From NCBI GenBank assembly GCA_019634835.1, contig JAHCAO010000016.1, positions 1 through 51,034 on the forward strand: a stretch of DNA of 51,034 bases, in the 5' to 3' direction. Below, piece by piece: positions 17,206 to 25,886 of the stretch. The notes below the pieces were generated by a model. That model worked only from the letters and a program-made list of their open reading frames with translations. It did no database searches and was not told the DNA's origin. Position 1 is the stretch's first letter, and every line of letters starts with the position of its first letter. The DNA is from Gammaproteobacteria bacterium (GTDB lineage: Bacteria; Pseudomonadota; Gammaproteobacteria; DSM-16500). Both the position numbers and the translations under genes were made by a program.

Positions 17206-17372
17206 AGTCTTACTTTGATTTTTTTGAACCAAAAGTTCCAGCTACATTCTTGACAGAACGAATGGTAATAAATACTGTATCATCTATCATCGCTTGCTGC
17301 GGTTCCCAAGGTATTTATAGACACATTCAAGTATTGACACAATGAAATCGATCCCAAGCGGGGAGGCTTAAA

Positions 17373-17684
17373 ATGACTATTAATGAATACAGTATTTCAC
17401 CTTTTGAATTAAATAAATTACTTCAAAATAAGGAGAAAATCCAACTTATCGATGTGAGAACGCCTGAAAAACATGCTATTTTTAACATTGGTGGTAAATT
17501 AATTCCTTTTGATGAGTTACCGAATCGACTGGATGAATTGCCGCAAGATCAACTAATTATCACCTATTGTACCTCGGGTGGACGCAGTATGATGGCATTG
17601 CAGTTTTTGTTAAGCAAAGGTTTTACCTTAGTCAAGTCATTAGATGGTGGAGTCACCGCTTGGCAAAGAGAAATAAAAGACTAA
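17373..17684 (+). CDS. Single-domain rhodanese-like sulfurtransferase
   Basis: A 103-residue protein made of one rhodanese domain. IQLIDVRTPEKHAIFNIGG is the conserved entry segment. The active-site loop is CTSGGRS with the catalytic cysteine at residue 66, and GFTLVKSLDGGVTAW closes the domain (the usual GG.xxW). It probably carries a persulfide in the cytoplasm, moving sulfur from thiosulfate or another donor to cyanide or a cellular acceptor. GGGGAGG just upstream is a strong ribosome-binding site. It stands alone, 167 bp after the permease, in front of an inverted-repeat element. Confidence 0.93.
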   Translation: MTINEYSISPFELNKLLQNKEKIQLIDVRTPEKHAIFNIGGKLIPFDELPNRLDELPQDQLIITYCTSGGRSMMALQFLLSKGFTLVKSLDGGVTAWQREIKD

Positions 17685-17715
17685 GGTCTGTTGGATAATT
17701 ATATAGCACATTCAT

Positions 17716-17911
17716 GGGGTAACCAGCGGATCCAAAAAAACGGAAGTGAGTAAATAGCACCATTCAAGTCATCACGACGGCTCGCTTTGAGACAGTCGAT
17801 GGATGGGTTGAAATGGTAGCCTTTATTCCTTCGATTGCTTCCTTCTTAACGAACCTTCATGGCTTCGACATCGCAGCGTTTCCGTTTTTTGGATCCGCGC
17901 TACCTCCCCGA
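17716..17911. repeat. MITE-like inverted-repeat element, family 2
   Basis: A 196-bp element whose ends are imperfect inverted repeats: GGGGTAACCAGCGGATCC followed by an A-run and CGGAA on the left, and TTCCG, a T-run, GGATCCGCGCTACCTCCCC on the right. A partial copy lies at 26678-26728. It contains no gene and no clear target duplication. It sits between the rhodanese gene and the 3' end of the flavoprotein gene. Confidence 0.7.
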
Positions 17912-17920
17912 GTGATTGTA

Positions 17921-18973
17921 TTATATACCGTACTTTAACCAAATTGGCATCACCTGATTCAGATATTCCATGAATTTCCACAGTCCTACTCTATACTCAA
18001 GCGTTCCATATCGATCTCTTTTTGCTTCAGGAAAAGCAATTCCGAGACCAAATAATCCTGGCGCAATGATTCCATTGTTATCGTTATATTCTAGTGTTTG
18101 CATCCCATCGACAGGAACCAAGCGTTTTTGAAAGCCAGTTGCGTAGATTACTTTGTTGCAACTGGGAAGTGTCAAACGGATATTTTCTTCGTTTGATATC
18201 ATGCGCTCTAATTTTTCAGATGGAATATGATCAATATTTTTTCGTGCCCACTCAGCAGTTTTTCCTTTTAAGCCAGTATCATCAAATAATATCCAATCAT
18301 CAAAATAAACAGCATAACGTAATGGCTCTAAATAAAAGTTGATAATTTTTTTGATAGAGCATTCTTCTATTAATGTTTTAATAATGATAATGGCTGAGTG
18401 GGAAGAGCCAAAAATGGCAATGCAATCTTCATGATGACAAGTATGCATTAATTTATCAGGATCTAAGGCAGTTTCTAATGGAATTTCTTGAAGGTTGGGA
18501 AAGGATAATGATTTTGGCTCTGCACCAGTTGCTAAAATAACATTTTTTGCGTATATTTCCTCATTATCTAATGTGAGACGCCAAGATTTATCGATCAACT
18601 TAAGATGTTGCACTTTTTCTTGAATGGCTTGGACTTCATTTTTTAATTTATCTGTTATCCACCGTAATGGAGCAGCAGCTAAATCTAATAAGCAAGTATC
18701 TTCAGGGTCTGCATGAGTAATGTTAAAGTTTTCATTAACACTGGTATATTGAAATGCTTGGCAAGATTCATAAAATTTTGTAAAGAGTTTAACTTTAGTA
18801 TTGCTTGAAACTTGCTTCCATTTTGTGCCAAAATCACCGACTTTAAACTCTGGATCTAACCATGCAATTGCTTGTGGAGGGATACCGTAATCTATGAGCT
18901 TTCCCACAGCAGCAATTCCTGCTGGGCCAGCTCCAACTACTGCCCAGTGATAGGGTAAAGAGGGACATTTCAT
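17921..18973 (-). CDS. FAD-dependent oxidoreductase with two-dinucleotide-binding fold
   Basis: The 350-residue protein starts HWAVVGAGPAGIAAVGKL, a clean FAD-binding G-x-G-x-x-G Rossmann motif. VILATGAEPKS is the conserved ATG segment, IAIFGSSHSAIIIIKTL a second nucleotide-binding motif with a worn glycine pattern, and VIYATGFQKR a second ATG segment. The layout recalls flavin-containing monooxygenase or lysine-hydroxylase-like flavoproteins rather than thioredoxin reductase, since no CxxC is present. Substrate unknown. It ends 10 bp from the family 2 inverted-repeat element, which may act as its terminator. It shares no operon with neighbours. Confidence 0.82.
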   Translation of the reverse strand: MKCPSLPYHWAVVGAGPAGIAAVGKLIDYGIPPQAIAWLDPEFKVGDFGTKWKQVSSNTKVKLFTKFYESCQAFQYTSVNENFNITHADPEDTCLLDLAAAPLRWITDKLKNEVQAIQEKVQHLKLIDKSWRLTLDNEEIYAKNVILATGAEPKSLSFPNLQEIPLETALDPDKLMHTCHHEDCIAIFGSSHSAIIIIKTLIEECSIKKIINFYLEPLRYAVYFDDWILFDDTGLKGKTAEWARKNIDHIPSEKLERMISNEENIRLTLPSCNKVIYATGFQKRLVPVDGMQTLEYNDNNGIIAPGLFGLGIAFPEAKRDRYGTLEYRVGLWKFMEYLNQVMPIWLKYGI

Positions 18974-19173
18974 GTTTTTCTCTCCACAGAGTTAAGTAAA
19001 TATTAAGCTATTTTAGAATTTTCTATACTAATTGTAAGTTACTTTGATCAATGTGGCTACGGCGTTAATAGTTGAGATCAGCGTAACATTATTTTTCTTT
19101 TAGAGATAAATGTAATGATGCTTAAATTTCTTCCCATAATTAATTAATTTATTTATAGCGAGGCAACATACTA

Positions 19174-19998
19174 ATGTTTCAGAGAAAGATTTCCGGTCTT
19201 GGTAAGAAAATACGGCGAGGTGATAGTAGAGAACTCTTTTTCTCTACGAATGTCAATGATCTTGAAGAAAAAGCAAAAAAAATTGCAAGTGAGAGTTTAA
19301 ATATTGCAAGCGATGAACATATATGCAGAAACGTTGGAGAGGCTTCTCAACTTTGTGAAGAAATTATGCAAAATATTTATTTCAAAATACCTGCAACTAT
19401 CCTTAAATGGTGCAGTGAATTAAAACAAGAAAAAGAAGAATATTATATCACGATAATACAACCAGCGGATAAGGATAATAAAAACTCGAATAGAAATATA
19501 GAAGAAAAAGTCAATAATACAGTTCAGGAAAATGATTGGTCTGATTGGTCATATGCGGCTCCTTCTGGAGAAGCATCTAGTCTTTCTGCGCAGGACCAAG
19601 AACCACTGAATGTTACTACCATTGAAAAGAAATTTAATAAACATGAACTTTATGATTATGCATGCGAGGAGATCAAAAAATTTGAGGATTTAGTGAAAGA
19701 TTATCGTAACAAGATGTCTTCACTTTTAGAAAAATTAAAGGAGAAAGAGTCACTCACTACAACTATCACAGAAAGCTCAGATAATTCGGCATCAACTTCA
19801 TCATCTCAGTCGCCACTCCTATCAAAACAAAGATTATTCTCTTCTTCTGCTCCATCACGCATGCCAAGCTCTATGCCACCGCTTCCACCGTTGCCCGAAA
19901 ATAGTGAAAAAAAATCTGGCAAAAAATCGTCTAGCAAGAATCTTGCTGTAATAAAAGAAGGTTCTGCACCAGTGGGTAGAAAGAGACCTAACAGCTAA
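19174..19998 (+). CDS. Coiled-coil, low-complexity protein; possible secreted effector
   Basis: I do not recognise a family for this 274-residue protein. It is hydrophilic with no signal peptide or membrane span. The first 90 residues are helical with KAKKIASESLNIAS and a conserved-looking CRNVGEASQLCEEIMQ. The middle holds NDWSDWSYAAP, then a helix near 150-200 (KKFEDLVKDYRNKMSSLLEK). The tail is Ser-rich, then proline-rich (MPPLPPLPEN, like ligands of SH3/EVH1 domains), then basic (KKSGKKSSSK, GRKRPNS), which could be a nuclear-localisation signal. Such composition is common in Legionellales effectors but is not proof. A bidirectional terminator follows. Confidence 0.7.
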   Translation: MFQRKISGLGKKIRRGDSRELFFSTNVNDLEEKAKKIASESLNIASDEHICRNVGEASQLCEEIMQNIYFKIPATILKWCSELKQEKEEYYITIIQPADKDNKNSNRNIEEKVNNTVQENDWSDWSYAAPSGEASSLSAQDQEPLNVTTIEKKFNKHELYDYACEEIKKFEDLVKDYRNKMSSLLEKLKEKESLTTTITESSDNSASTSSSQSPLLSKQRLFSSSAPSRMPSSMPPLPPLPENSEKKSGKKSSSKNLAVIKEGSAPVGRKRPNS

Positions 19999-20152
19999 AA
20001 ATATTAATCGTTTAGGGTCTTTTGACTTGAGTCCTGCCAGTGTGTGGGTTTGTTTTCATGCTGGTAAACTCGCAATCAATGAAATGAACCACCCATCTTT
20101 ACTCATCAGGGAACGATGATGTGAAACGCTACAAGTTATAACAGCGAATACT

Positions 20153-20184
20153 AAAAGGGCATCTTAATATTAGTGCCCTTTTTT
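20153..20184. terminator. Bidirectional rho-independent terminator
   Basis: AAAAGGGCA and TGCCCTTTT arms around a 12-base loop, with T residues at the plus-strand end and an A-run on the other side that reads as T on the minus strand. It lies between the 3' ends of the convergent effector-like gene and sugar-lactone oxidase gene and can serve both. Confidence 0.75.
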
Positions 20185-20232
20185 ATAAGTAGTACTTTTT
20201 CATCATTGTTATGGTTGTGCTATTTTAGACAA

Positions 20233-22038
20233 TCATTTTCTTTGAGGAAGTGGAATATCTAACACACGGCGCCAGTATTCTGTAACAAATAATTGCTGTG
20301 GATCCATTTCTTCACGAAGTTTTAACCAGTCTGCAAATTTAGGGTAATTACGATATAAACGATAAGAGGTAAAAGAATAATCACCATATTCTTCTCCTGG
20401 CACGGGTAAATATTTCCCCCAATGTAATCTAGCGCCTGGTATATCTAATAGTTTATTCCAAAATAGGCCGAAATATTTTTTTCGATCTCCATTATTCTTA
20501 TCCCACCAATATAGATCCACACGAAAAGCATGATGTCCATAAGATGGACTTAACCAATAAGGAGATTGTTTTGCGCAATATAATTCTACTATAAAATTTC
20601 CAGCGGCTTTTGGATTGTCTTTGAATAACTCTTCTAATCTTTCCATGACAGTATCAATTTGATTTTCAGGGAACCATATTTCGCTGAATGAGAATCTCAT
20701 TTCACCATGCACATCAGCTTGATCATCGATAGGTAATCCCTTGTACCAAGGTTCCCTAAATTCTTGTTTGTCGCCAGGAACGCAAAATAATTTTAATATC
20801 TCAGCCTTTGTTTTTAAAAGAAAGTCACTACTATATCCATACTCGTCGATTAGATTTGCAACCCCTAAAGCAATGCTAGCCAAGTGAGTCATTGTAGATG
20901 AAGATAAAGGATGTGAATATGGTTTTACGGGTAAGCTAGTATCTGCTACTGCTTTACCTGTCCATTCCATCGTTCTATCCACATATTTTTGTGGTAACCA
21001 GTTAATATGTATATATTCATTATTTGTGAATAAAGCATCGTGTAACTTTGTATAATGGCCTTCAGAATCTTTTGCTAAAAATGAGTCTTTTAATTCTTGA
21101 TTCGTTTCTATGCCGTCTACTAGATATTTTTTTGGTAGTTTAAATGTGACATGGGTTATTATTCCAAATAGTCCCATTGAAACTACAGCTGCATTAAACT
21201 CATCTTCGCCTCTTTTAGCATGACGAATGATGCCATTTCCATCAACCCATTCAATAGCTTCAATCACATCTGCCACGCCGTGTTTTGCAGAACCACCACT
21301 CGAGGAGGTTTGCAAAAACCCAGCAATGCTTTGATGACTAATGCCGCCTAACGTAGGAAGTGCATATCCTGCTTGATCAACTTGAAAATTGAATGAGTTT
21401 TCAAGTGTTGAACTTGCATCCATCGGATTGACACCTAAGTAACATCCAGCACCAGCTGTTACTATGGCAAACTCTTTAGTTTCATCTGGATCAATGGAGA
21501 CAATTTTTCTGAGATCTCCATCTAAAATAACCCTAATTTCATGCGTATTTTCTGCATCATAGATAGCACGCTCCACCGAGTGTGAAGACCCTATGGTTCG
21601 TATTTGGAAATGATTTGACTTGGCATAATTCACTAATGTTTGTACTTCTTGAGTTGATCGGGGATGAAAAATACTATCTTGAGTAGGAATGTTTTCTAGG
21701 TTTTTGTATTTTTGGCTATTAGAAACTCTCTGGTTTAGTGTAGATTTAGCCACTTTTTTTTCATTTGCACTTGGAACAAAAGAAGAGTTATTTTTTAACT
21801 CTGCTAGCTGTTTCACAATATCTTGCGATAGCAGACGATTGTGCTTCGCCGTCGTTTGTCCTGCTTTAATAAATGCTTGTCCAAAGTGTTCTAACGCGAG
21901 ACGAAAATGTTCACTGCGGATATCTGCCTGTGAAATAGATTCATTAGGTGTGGTGTTTGAAGGAGATGTTGTAGACCATGCTGCTATTGAGAAGAAGCAA
22001 AAAAATAATAAAACAGATTTTTGTATGAGGTTTGTCAC
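20233..22038 (-). CDS. Exported FAD-linked oxidase of the sugar-1,4-lactone oxidase family
   Basis: A 601-residue protein with a Sec signal peptide (LIQKSVLLFFCFFSIAAWS). A PCMH-type FAD-binding domain begins near 120: FHPRSTQEVQTLVNYAKSN, IRTIGSSHSVER, then LPTLGGISHQSIAGFLQTSS with the flavin-contact Gly-Ser-Gly residues. The C-terminal half is the ALO domain and contains LHWGKYLP, the conserved H-W-x-K of gulonolactone/arabinonolactone oxidases. It should oxidise a sugar lactone or related alcohol with O2 outside the cytoplasm. It starts with GTG, preceded by GGAG at 8 bases. About 100 residues lie between signal and FAD domain, longer than usual. Confidence 0.85.
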   Translation of the reverse strand: MTNLIQKSVLLFFCFFSIAAWSTTSPSNTTPNESISQADIRSEHFRLALEHFGQAFIKAGQTTAKHNRLLSQDIVKQLAELKNNSSFVPSANEKKVAKSTLNQRVSNSQKYKNLENIPTQDSIFHPRSTQEVQTLVNYAKSNHFQIRTIGSSHSVERAIYDAENTHEIRVILDGDLRKIVSIDPDETKEFAIVTAGAGCYLGVNPMDASSTLENSFNFQVDQAGYALPTLGGISHQSIAGFLQTSSSGGSAKHGVADVIEAIEWVDGNGIIRHAKRGEDEFNAAVVSMGLFGIITHVTFKLPKKYLVDGIETNQELKDSFLAKDSEGHYTKLHDALFTNNEYIHINWLPQKYVDRTMEWTGKAVADTSLPVKPYSHPLSSSTMTHLASIALGVANLIDEYGYSSDFLLKTKAEILKLFCVPGDKQEFREPWYKGLPIDDQADVHGEMRFSFSEIWFPENQIDTVMERLEELFKDNPKAAGNFIVELYCAKQSPYWLSPSYGHHAFRVDLYWWDKNNGDRKKYFGLFWNKLLDIPGARLHWGKYLPVPGEEYGDYSFTSYRLYRNYPKFADWLKLREEMDPQQLFVTEYWRRVLDIPLPQRK

Positions 22039-22287
22039 TTTAAAATCTCCATTTTTTCTAATTGTCCAACATAAGCTCTAAATTGTCACAAAATTGCGAT
22101 GGCAGAATATCAGAAAGGAATTTTGTGTTCAATGACGACTTCTTTTATATAGTCGTATACTAATGATATATCACCAAGTATCCTATACAATTACAATTAT
22201 GCTTACATTGAAACTTCTGTTGTTATCAGGCAGACTAAAGTAGTTAAGGTCTCTATGGACATTGCTGGGAAGATAATAAGGATTAGT

Positions 22288-23325
22288 ATGTTTAAAAAAT
22301 TCTTGCTGCTATGGACTTTATTTTTACCCGCGTTCTCCTGTGCTGCTTCACTATCTGCAGAGACTCCTGTTGGTATTAAGCAAGTTGAATACCGCGATAG
22401 TACACGACAGGGTCGTCCTATGGTCATGAACATATATTACCCTTGCATTGTTCCTAAAAAAGATAAAGACATTTTTGTTGTTCCATTTACAACAGGGTTT
22501 ACATTGTATCGCAATGCAGAGGTGTTATTTCATGGTAAACCTTATCCCTTGATATTATTGTCGCATGGTCGTAGTGGCGATCGATTTAACTTGGCTTGGT
22601 TAGCGGCTTATTTGGCAGGGCATGGTTATATTGTTGCTTCAATGGATCATTATTTTGCAAATAGCTATTTTTTATCTTATGAGTATGTTGCTGGTAAAAT
22701 ATGGGAACGTCCGCTGGATGTGAGTGCAAATATTACTTATCTCTTACATGATAAGTATTGGAAAAAATACATTGATCCATCTTACATTGGTGTAGCTGGA
22801 CACTCGCAAGGCGGGATGACTGCGCTCTGGGTAGCGGGTGCAAAAGTTAATGCTGATCGCTTTATGAAATATCAACAAGGTAGAAAAAATAACCCTCTTA
22901 TACCTGCATACTTACGAGGAAAAATGCCAGTTGATGCAAAACCAGCCCTCAAGGTACATGATTCGCGTGTGAAAGCTGTGTTTTCAATGGCACCAGGCGT
23001 GATTAAGGGATTTGGTTTTGATGAGGCAGGTCTTGCTAATGTTACCGTTCCTACTTATCTTATTATTGGTGCTGGTGATACCACGGTTCCTCTTCAAGAT
23101 AATGCAGGTTTTGCTGCAAAACACATTCGTAATGCAACATTGTTTGTCATTCCAGGTTCTGTTGCGCATGAGATTTTTCTTAATGAGTGTGATGAAGAAG
23201 GGAAAGCTGAATTTCCTGAGGCATGCATAGATCATCCTACCGTTGATCGTAAAGAAATTCATGCGCTTATTGCTAGCAAGGCACTCAATTTCTTTAATAC
23301 GTATTTAAAGCCTAATCATTCATAA
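22288..23325 (+). CDS. Exported alpha/beta hydrolase (dienelactone hydrolase / PAF-acetylhydrolase type)
   Basis: 345 residues starting MFKKFLLLWTLFLPAFSCA, a signal peptide. The ATG at 22288 has AAGGA 5 bases upstream; an in-frame ATG at 22255 would put 11 residues before the signal and is rejected. PLILLSHGRSGDRFNLAWLA is the oxyanion-hole strand, GVAGHSQGG carries the nucleophile serine, and late GAGDTTVP and PGSVAHEIF supply the likely acid and histidine of the triad. The overall pattern is like bacterial PAF-acetylhydrolase/DLH-like esterases. It acts in the periplasm or outside the cell on an ester substrate that is not known. Confidence 0.85.
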   Translation: MFKKFLLLWTLFLPAFSCAASLSAETPVGIKQVEYRDSTRQGRPMVMNIYYPCIVPKKDKDIFVVPFTTGFTLYRNAEVLFHGKPYPLILLSHGRSGDRFNLAWLAAYLAGHGYIVASMDHYFANSYFLSYEYVAGKIWERPLDVSANITYLLHDKYWKKYIDPSYIGVAGHSQGGMTALWVAGAKVNADRFMKYQQGRKNNPLIPAYLRGKMPVDAKPALKVHDSRVKAVFSMAPGVIKGFGFDEAGLANVTVPTYLIIGAGDTTVPLQDNAGFAAKHIRNATLFVIPGSVAHEIFLNECDEEGKAEFPEACIDHPTVDRKEIHALIASKALNFFNTYLKPNHS

Positions 23326-23488
23326 TATGCATATTATGGAAATAAACATAGCCCTATAAGTAAGCGCTGACTCATCTATAGTTAATCACATCAACCCTCA
23401 TGGCTATTGCTAACTATTCATCCTATTTGTTAGAGAAAAACAGATGAAAAATTGAAAACATAATACTATTTGGTAAGGGAAGTGACAT

Positions 23489-24559
23489 ATGGATTGTGAT
23501 CGAAATTTAAAGACAAGCCTCATCAGCCTACTGGACTGTAGTGTTAAACAAAAAGCGTCGGATTTACATATATCACCTGGGCAACGGCCTATACTTCGCA
23601 TCAATGGGGATCTTGTTCCATTACAAGGATTTTCTATCCTTGATGCTAATACAACAAAAAAATTTATATACGACATATTAAGCGTGGAACAACAATGTGT
23701 TTTTGAATCTGCTCTTGAAATTGATCTGTCTATCGTATTTTCTGATCTTGCTGCTTTTCGAATTAATGCATTTCATCAATTAAATGGAATTTCTGCGGTA
23801 TTTAGAATGATTCCTATAGAGATTCCTACATTGGATGCGATAGCCTCCCCAGAAGTATTAAAGGAGCTACTCAATCTTTCATCAGGTTTAATACTAGTGA
23901 CTGGCCCAACTGGTTGTGGAAAGAGCACAACACTGGCAGCAATGGTTGACTGCATTAACACATATCAACAATATCATATTATTACTATTGAGGATCCTAT
24001 CGAATTTATTCATCGGAATAAAAAGAGTCTGGTGCATCAGCGGCAAATTTATCGGGACTCAACTTCATTTTCGGCAGCACTGCGTTCAGCTCTGCGAGAG
24101 GATCCAGATGTGATTTTAATAGGTGAAATGCGAGACTTAGAAACAATTCGGTTAGCATTGACAGCGGCTGAGACAGGTCACTTAGTCATGGCAACATTAC
24201 ATTCTAGTTCAGCGCCGCGTGCTATTAACCGTATCATTGATGTTTTTCCTCCTAGTGAAAAAAACATTATTCGCAATCTTGTTTCTGAATCTTTACAAGC
24301 CGTGATTTGCCAAACATTAGTGAAAAAAACTTCAGGTGGTAGAGTGGCTGCATTTGAAATTATGTTGAGTACACCAGCGGTACGCAACTTAATACGCGAA
24401 GATAAAACGGCACAAATGTATTCAGCAATGCAAACAAATAGCGCCATTGGGATGTGTACGATGGAGCAGTATTTACATCATCTTGCAGAAAACGGTATTA
24501 CTAGTCCCAATGCAGCATATGAGAGTGGACTTCAGCGAGGCATATTTAAAAATATTTGA
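23489..24559 (+). CDS. pilT: Type IV pilus retraction ATPase PilT/PilU family
   Basis: 356 residues, the usual PilT length. An N-terminal PAS-like domain (KASDLHISPGQRPILRINGD) is followed by the AAA-type secretion ATPase core: Walker A GPTGCGKST at 139-147, the Asp box TIEDPIEFIH, Walker B DVILIGEMRDLETIRLALTA and the His box TGHLVMATLHSSSA. The protein forms a hexamer at the inner-membrane base of the pilus and drives depolymerisation. LVSESLQAVICQTL matches the PilT-specific region. AGGGAAG precedes the ATG. A pilin gene follows within 71 bp, so both may be in one transcript. PilU is the alternative name. Confidence 0.92.
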   Translation: MDCDRNLKTSLISLLDCSVKQKASDLHISPGQRPILRINGDLVPLQGFSILDANTTKKFIYDILSVEQQCVFESALEIDLSIVFSDLAAFRINAFHQLNGISAVFRMIPIEIPTLDAIASPEVLKELLNLSSGLILVTGPTGCGKSTTLAAMVDCINTYQQYHIITIEDPIEFIHRNKKSLVHQRQIYRDSTSFSAALRSALREDPDVILIGEMRDLETIRLALTAAETGHLVMATLHSSSAPRAINRIIDVFPPSEKNIIRNLVSESLQAVICQTLVKKTSGGRVAAFEIMLSTPAVRNLIREDKTAQMYSAMQTNSAIGMCTMEQYLHHLAENGITSPNAAYESGLQRGIFKNI

Positions 24560-24629
24560 GTTTTTATTTCTTTTTAATTCATTTAAATCATCGTATTATT
24601 ACAAATAGCATGAATTAGGGAGCTACAAT

Positions 24630-25049
24630 ATGAGAAGATTTCAGGATTCTATTGACGGTTTTACTATCATCGAGTTATTAATTGTTATAGTCATTATAGG
24701 GATTGTAGCTGCGGTTGCTATACCTACGTATGTTTCTTACGTAAGAAGAGCTTATTTTTCTGAAGTTATTGGAGCAACAGTTTCATATAAGCATGCTGTG
24801 GAGTCATGCTATCAAACTCAAGGCGGTGGTACGGTGGTCGTTAATTGTGGAAACAACTCTAATGGTGTACCTGCCGAACCTCCTGCAACAGAAGTGGTAG
24901 CCTCAGTAACTACCACAGGAGCTGGTGTCATTACAGCAATAGGCCAAGGAAAAGCAGGGACAGATACATATATTTTGACGCCAACACTAATAAATGGTGT
25001 TCTAGCATGGGAAGTGTCAGGAACTTGTGTTGCTGCTGGCACGTGTTAA
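24630..25049 (+). CDS. Type IV major pilin-like protein (PilA)
   Basis: The 139-residue prepilin has a short leader ending in Gly10, then FTIIELLIVIVIIGIVAAVA. PilD cleavage after Gly10 would leave Phe as first residue and Glu at mature position 5, both needed for N-methylation and assembly. The hydrophobic helix is followed by a Gly/Thr/Val-rich globular part with four cysteines (ESCYQ, VNCGN, SGTC, AGTC at the end), likely two disulfides. The closing Cys pair fits the D-region of type IVa pilins. GGGAG precedes the ATG. It directly follows pilT and is followed by a perfect palindrome. Confidence 0.92.
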   Translation: MRRFQDSIDGFTIIELLIVIVIIGIVAAVAIPTYVSYVRRAYFSEVIGATVSYKHAVESCYQTQGGGTVVVNCGNNSNGVPAEPPATEVVASVTTTGAGVITAIGQGKAGTDTYILTPTLINGVLAWEVSGTCVAAGTC

Positions 25050-25084
25050 ATACTTTTGGACACTTACACTGAGTAAAGCGACTG

Positions 25085-25114
25085 TAGAGCTCTACTGTTA
25101 ACAGTAGAGCTCTA
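25085..25114. terminator. 30-bp perfect palindrome after the pilin gene
   Basis: TAGAGCTCTACTG, TTAA, CAGTAGAGCTCTA is its own reverse complement. As RNA it folds into a 13-bp stem with a 4-base loop, 36 bp after the pilin stop. There is no T tract on either strand, so it is more likely a 3' stabilising hairpin, which suits an abundant pilin mRNA, or a DNA-binding site than a classic terminator. Confidence 0.5.
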
Positions 25115-25193
25115 AAAGGGGGAATGTAGTTAAGCAAGGAATTTGATATATCAGCTCAAGGTAAATACTGAAATAGAGCAAGGTAATCTTATT

Positions 25194-25778
25194 ATGGCAA
25201 TACAAAAGAAAATACGTTGTGGGTGGGTGAATGATGATTCTATTTATGTAGATTATCATGATCGTGAATGGGGTGTCCCAATCTATGACGATAACTTGCT
25301 GTTTGAGTTCTTGATTTTAGAAGGTATGCAAGCTGGATTAAACTGGTTAACTATTTTGAAAAAGCGAAATAATTTCCGGTCCTCTTTTAATCATTTTGAT
25401 GCTAAGAAAATTGCGAAATACAATCAGAGCAAAACTGATTTGCTGCTAACTGATTCAGGAATCATACGAAATAGGTTAAAAATTCGGGCCGTTGTCACGA
25501 ATGCAAATGCTTTTTTGAAAACCAAAGAAGAATCGGGTAGTTTTTCGGATTATATTTGGCAGTTTACAGGTGGAAAGCCTATACAGAATCATTGGAAAAA
25601 CCATAGTCAGGTACCAAGTTCTACACAGCTTTCCGATAAGATCTCTAAAGATCTAAAAAAGCGGGGCTTTAAATTTGTAGGGACTACAATTTGCTATGCA
25701 TTCATGCAAGCTGTTGGGATAGTAAATGATCACACAACAAGTTGTTTCCGATATCAAGAATTAAAAAAGAATAAATAA
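25194..25778 (+). CDS. tag: DNA-3-methyladenine glycosylase I
   Basis: 194 residues, close to E. coli Tag. It removes 3-methyladenine from alkylated DNA in base-excision repair. The zinc-snap residues are present: Cys9 (RCGWV), His22 (DYHDREWG), His180 and Cys184 (NDHTTSCFRY). FEFLILEGMQAGLNWLTIL is the helix-hairpin region with the base-recognition Glu. The ATG at 25194 matches the family N-terminus. A TTG at 25143 would add 17 residues unlike the family and is rejected. It is a single gene with its own spacing on both sides. Confidence 0.95.
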   Translation: MAIQKKIRCGWVNDDSIYVDYHDREWGVPIYDDNLLFEFLILEGMQAGLNWLTILKKRNNFRSSFNHFDAKKIAKYNQSKTDLLLTDSGIIRNRLKIRAVVTNANAFLKTKEESGSFSDYIWQFTGGKPIQNHWKNHSQVPSSTQLSDKISKDLKKRGFKFVGTTICYAFMQAVGIVNDHTTSCFRYQELKKNK

Positions 25779-25886
25779 AATACGCAAATTTCTCTCATAT
25801 TTCAAGGGATTATTGACAAAATAAGATAAAATATTATACAATTTATTTAATTTTATTAAAAATAAAGACAAACGAGGACTCTCATA

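Noticed and set aside
17206..17372. Minus-strand frame ending VKNVAGTFGSKKSK before the rhodanese gene
   Set aside because: Only about 26 codons from its ATG, no ribosome-binding site and no family match; may be a gene scrap but not supportable.
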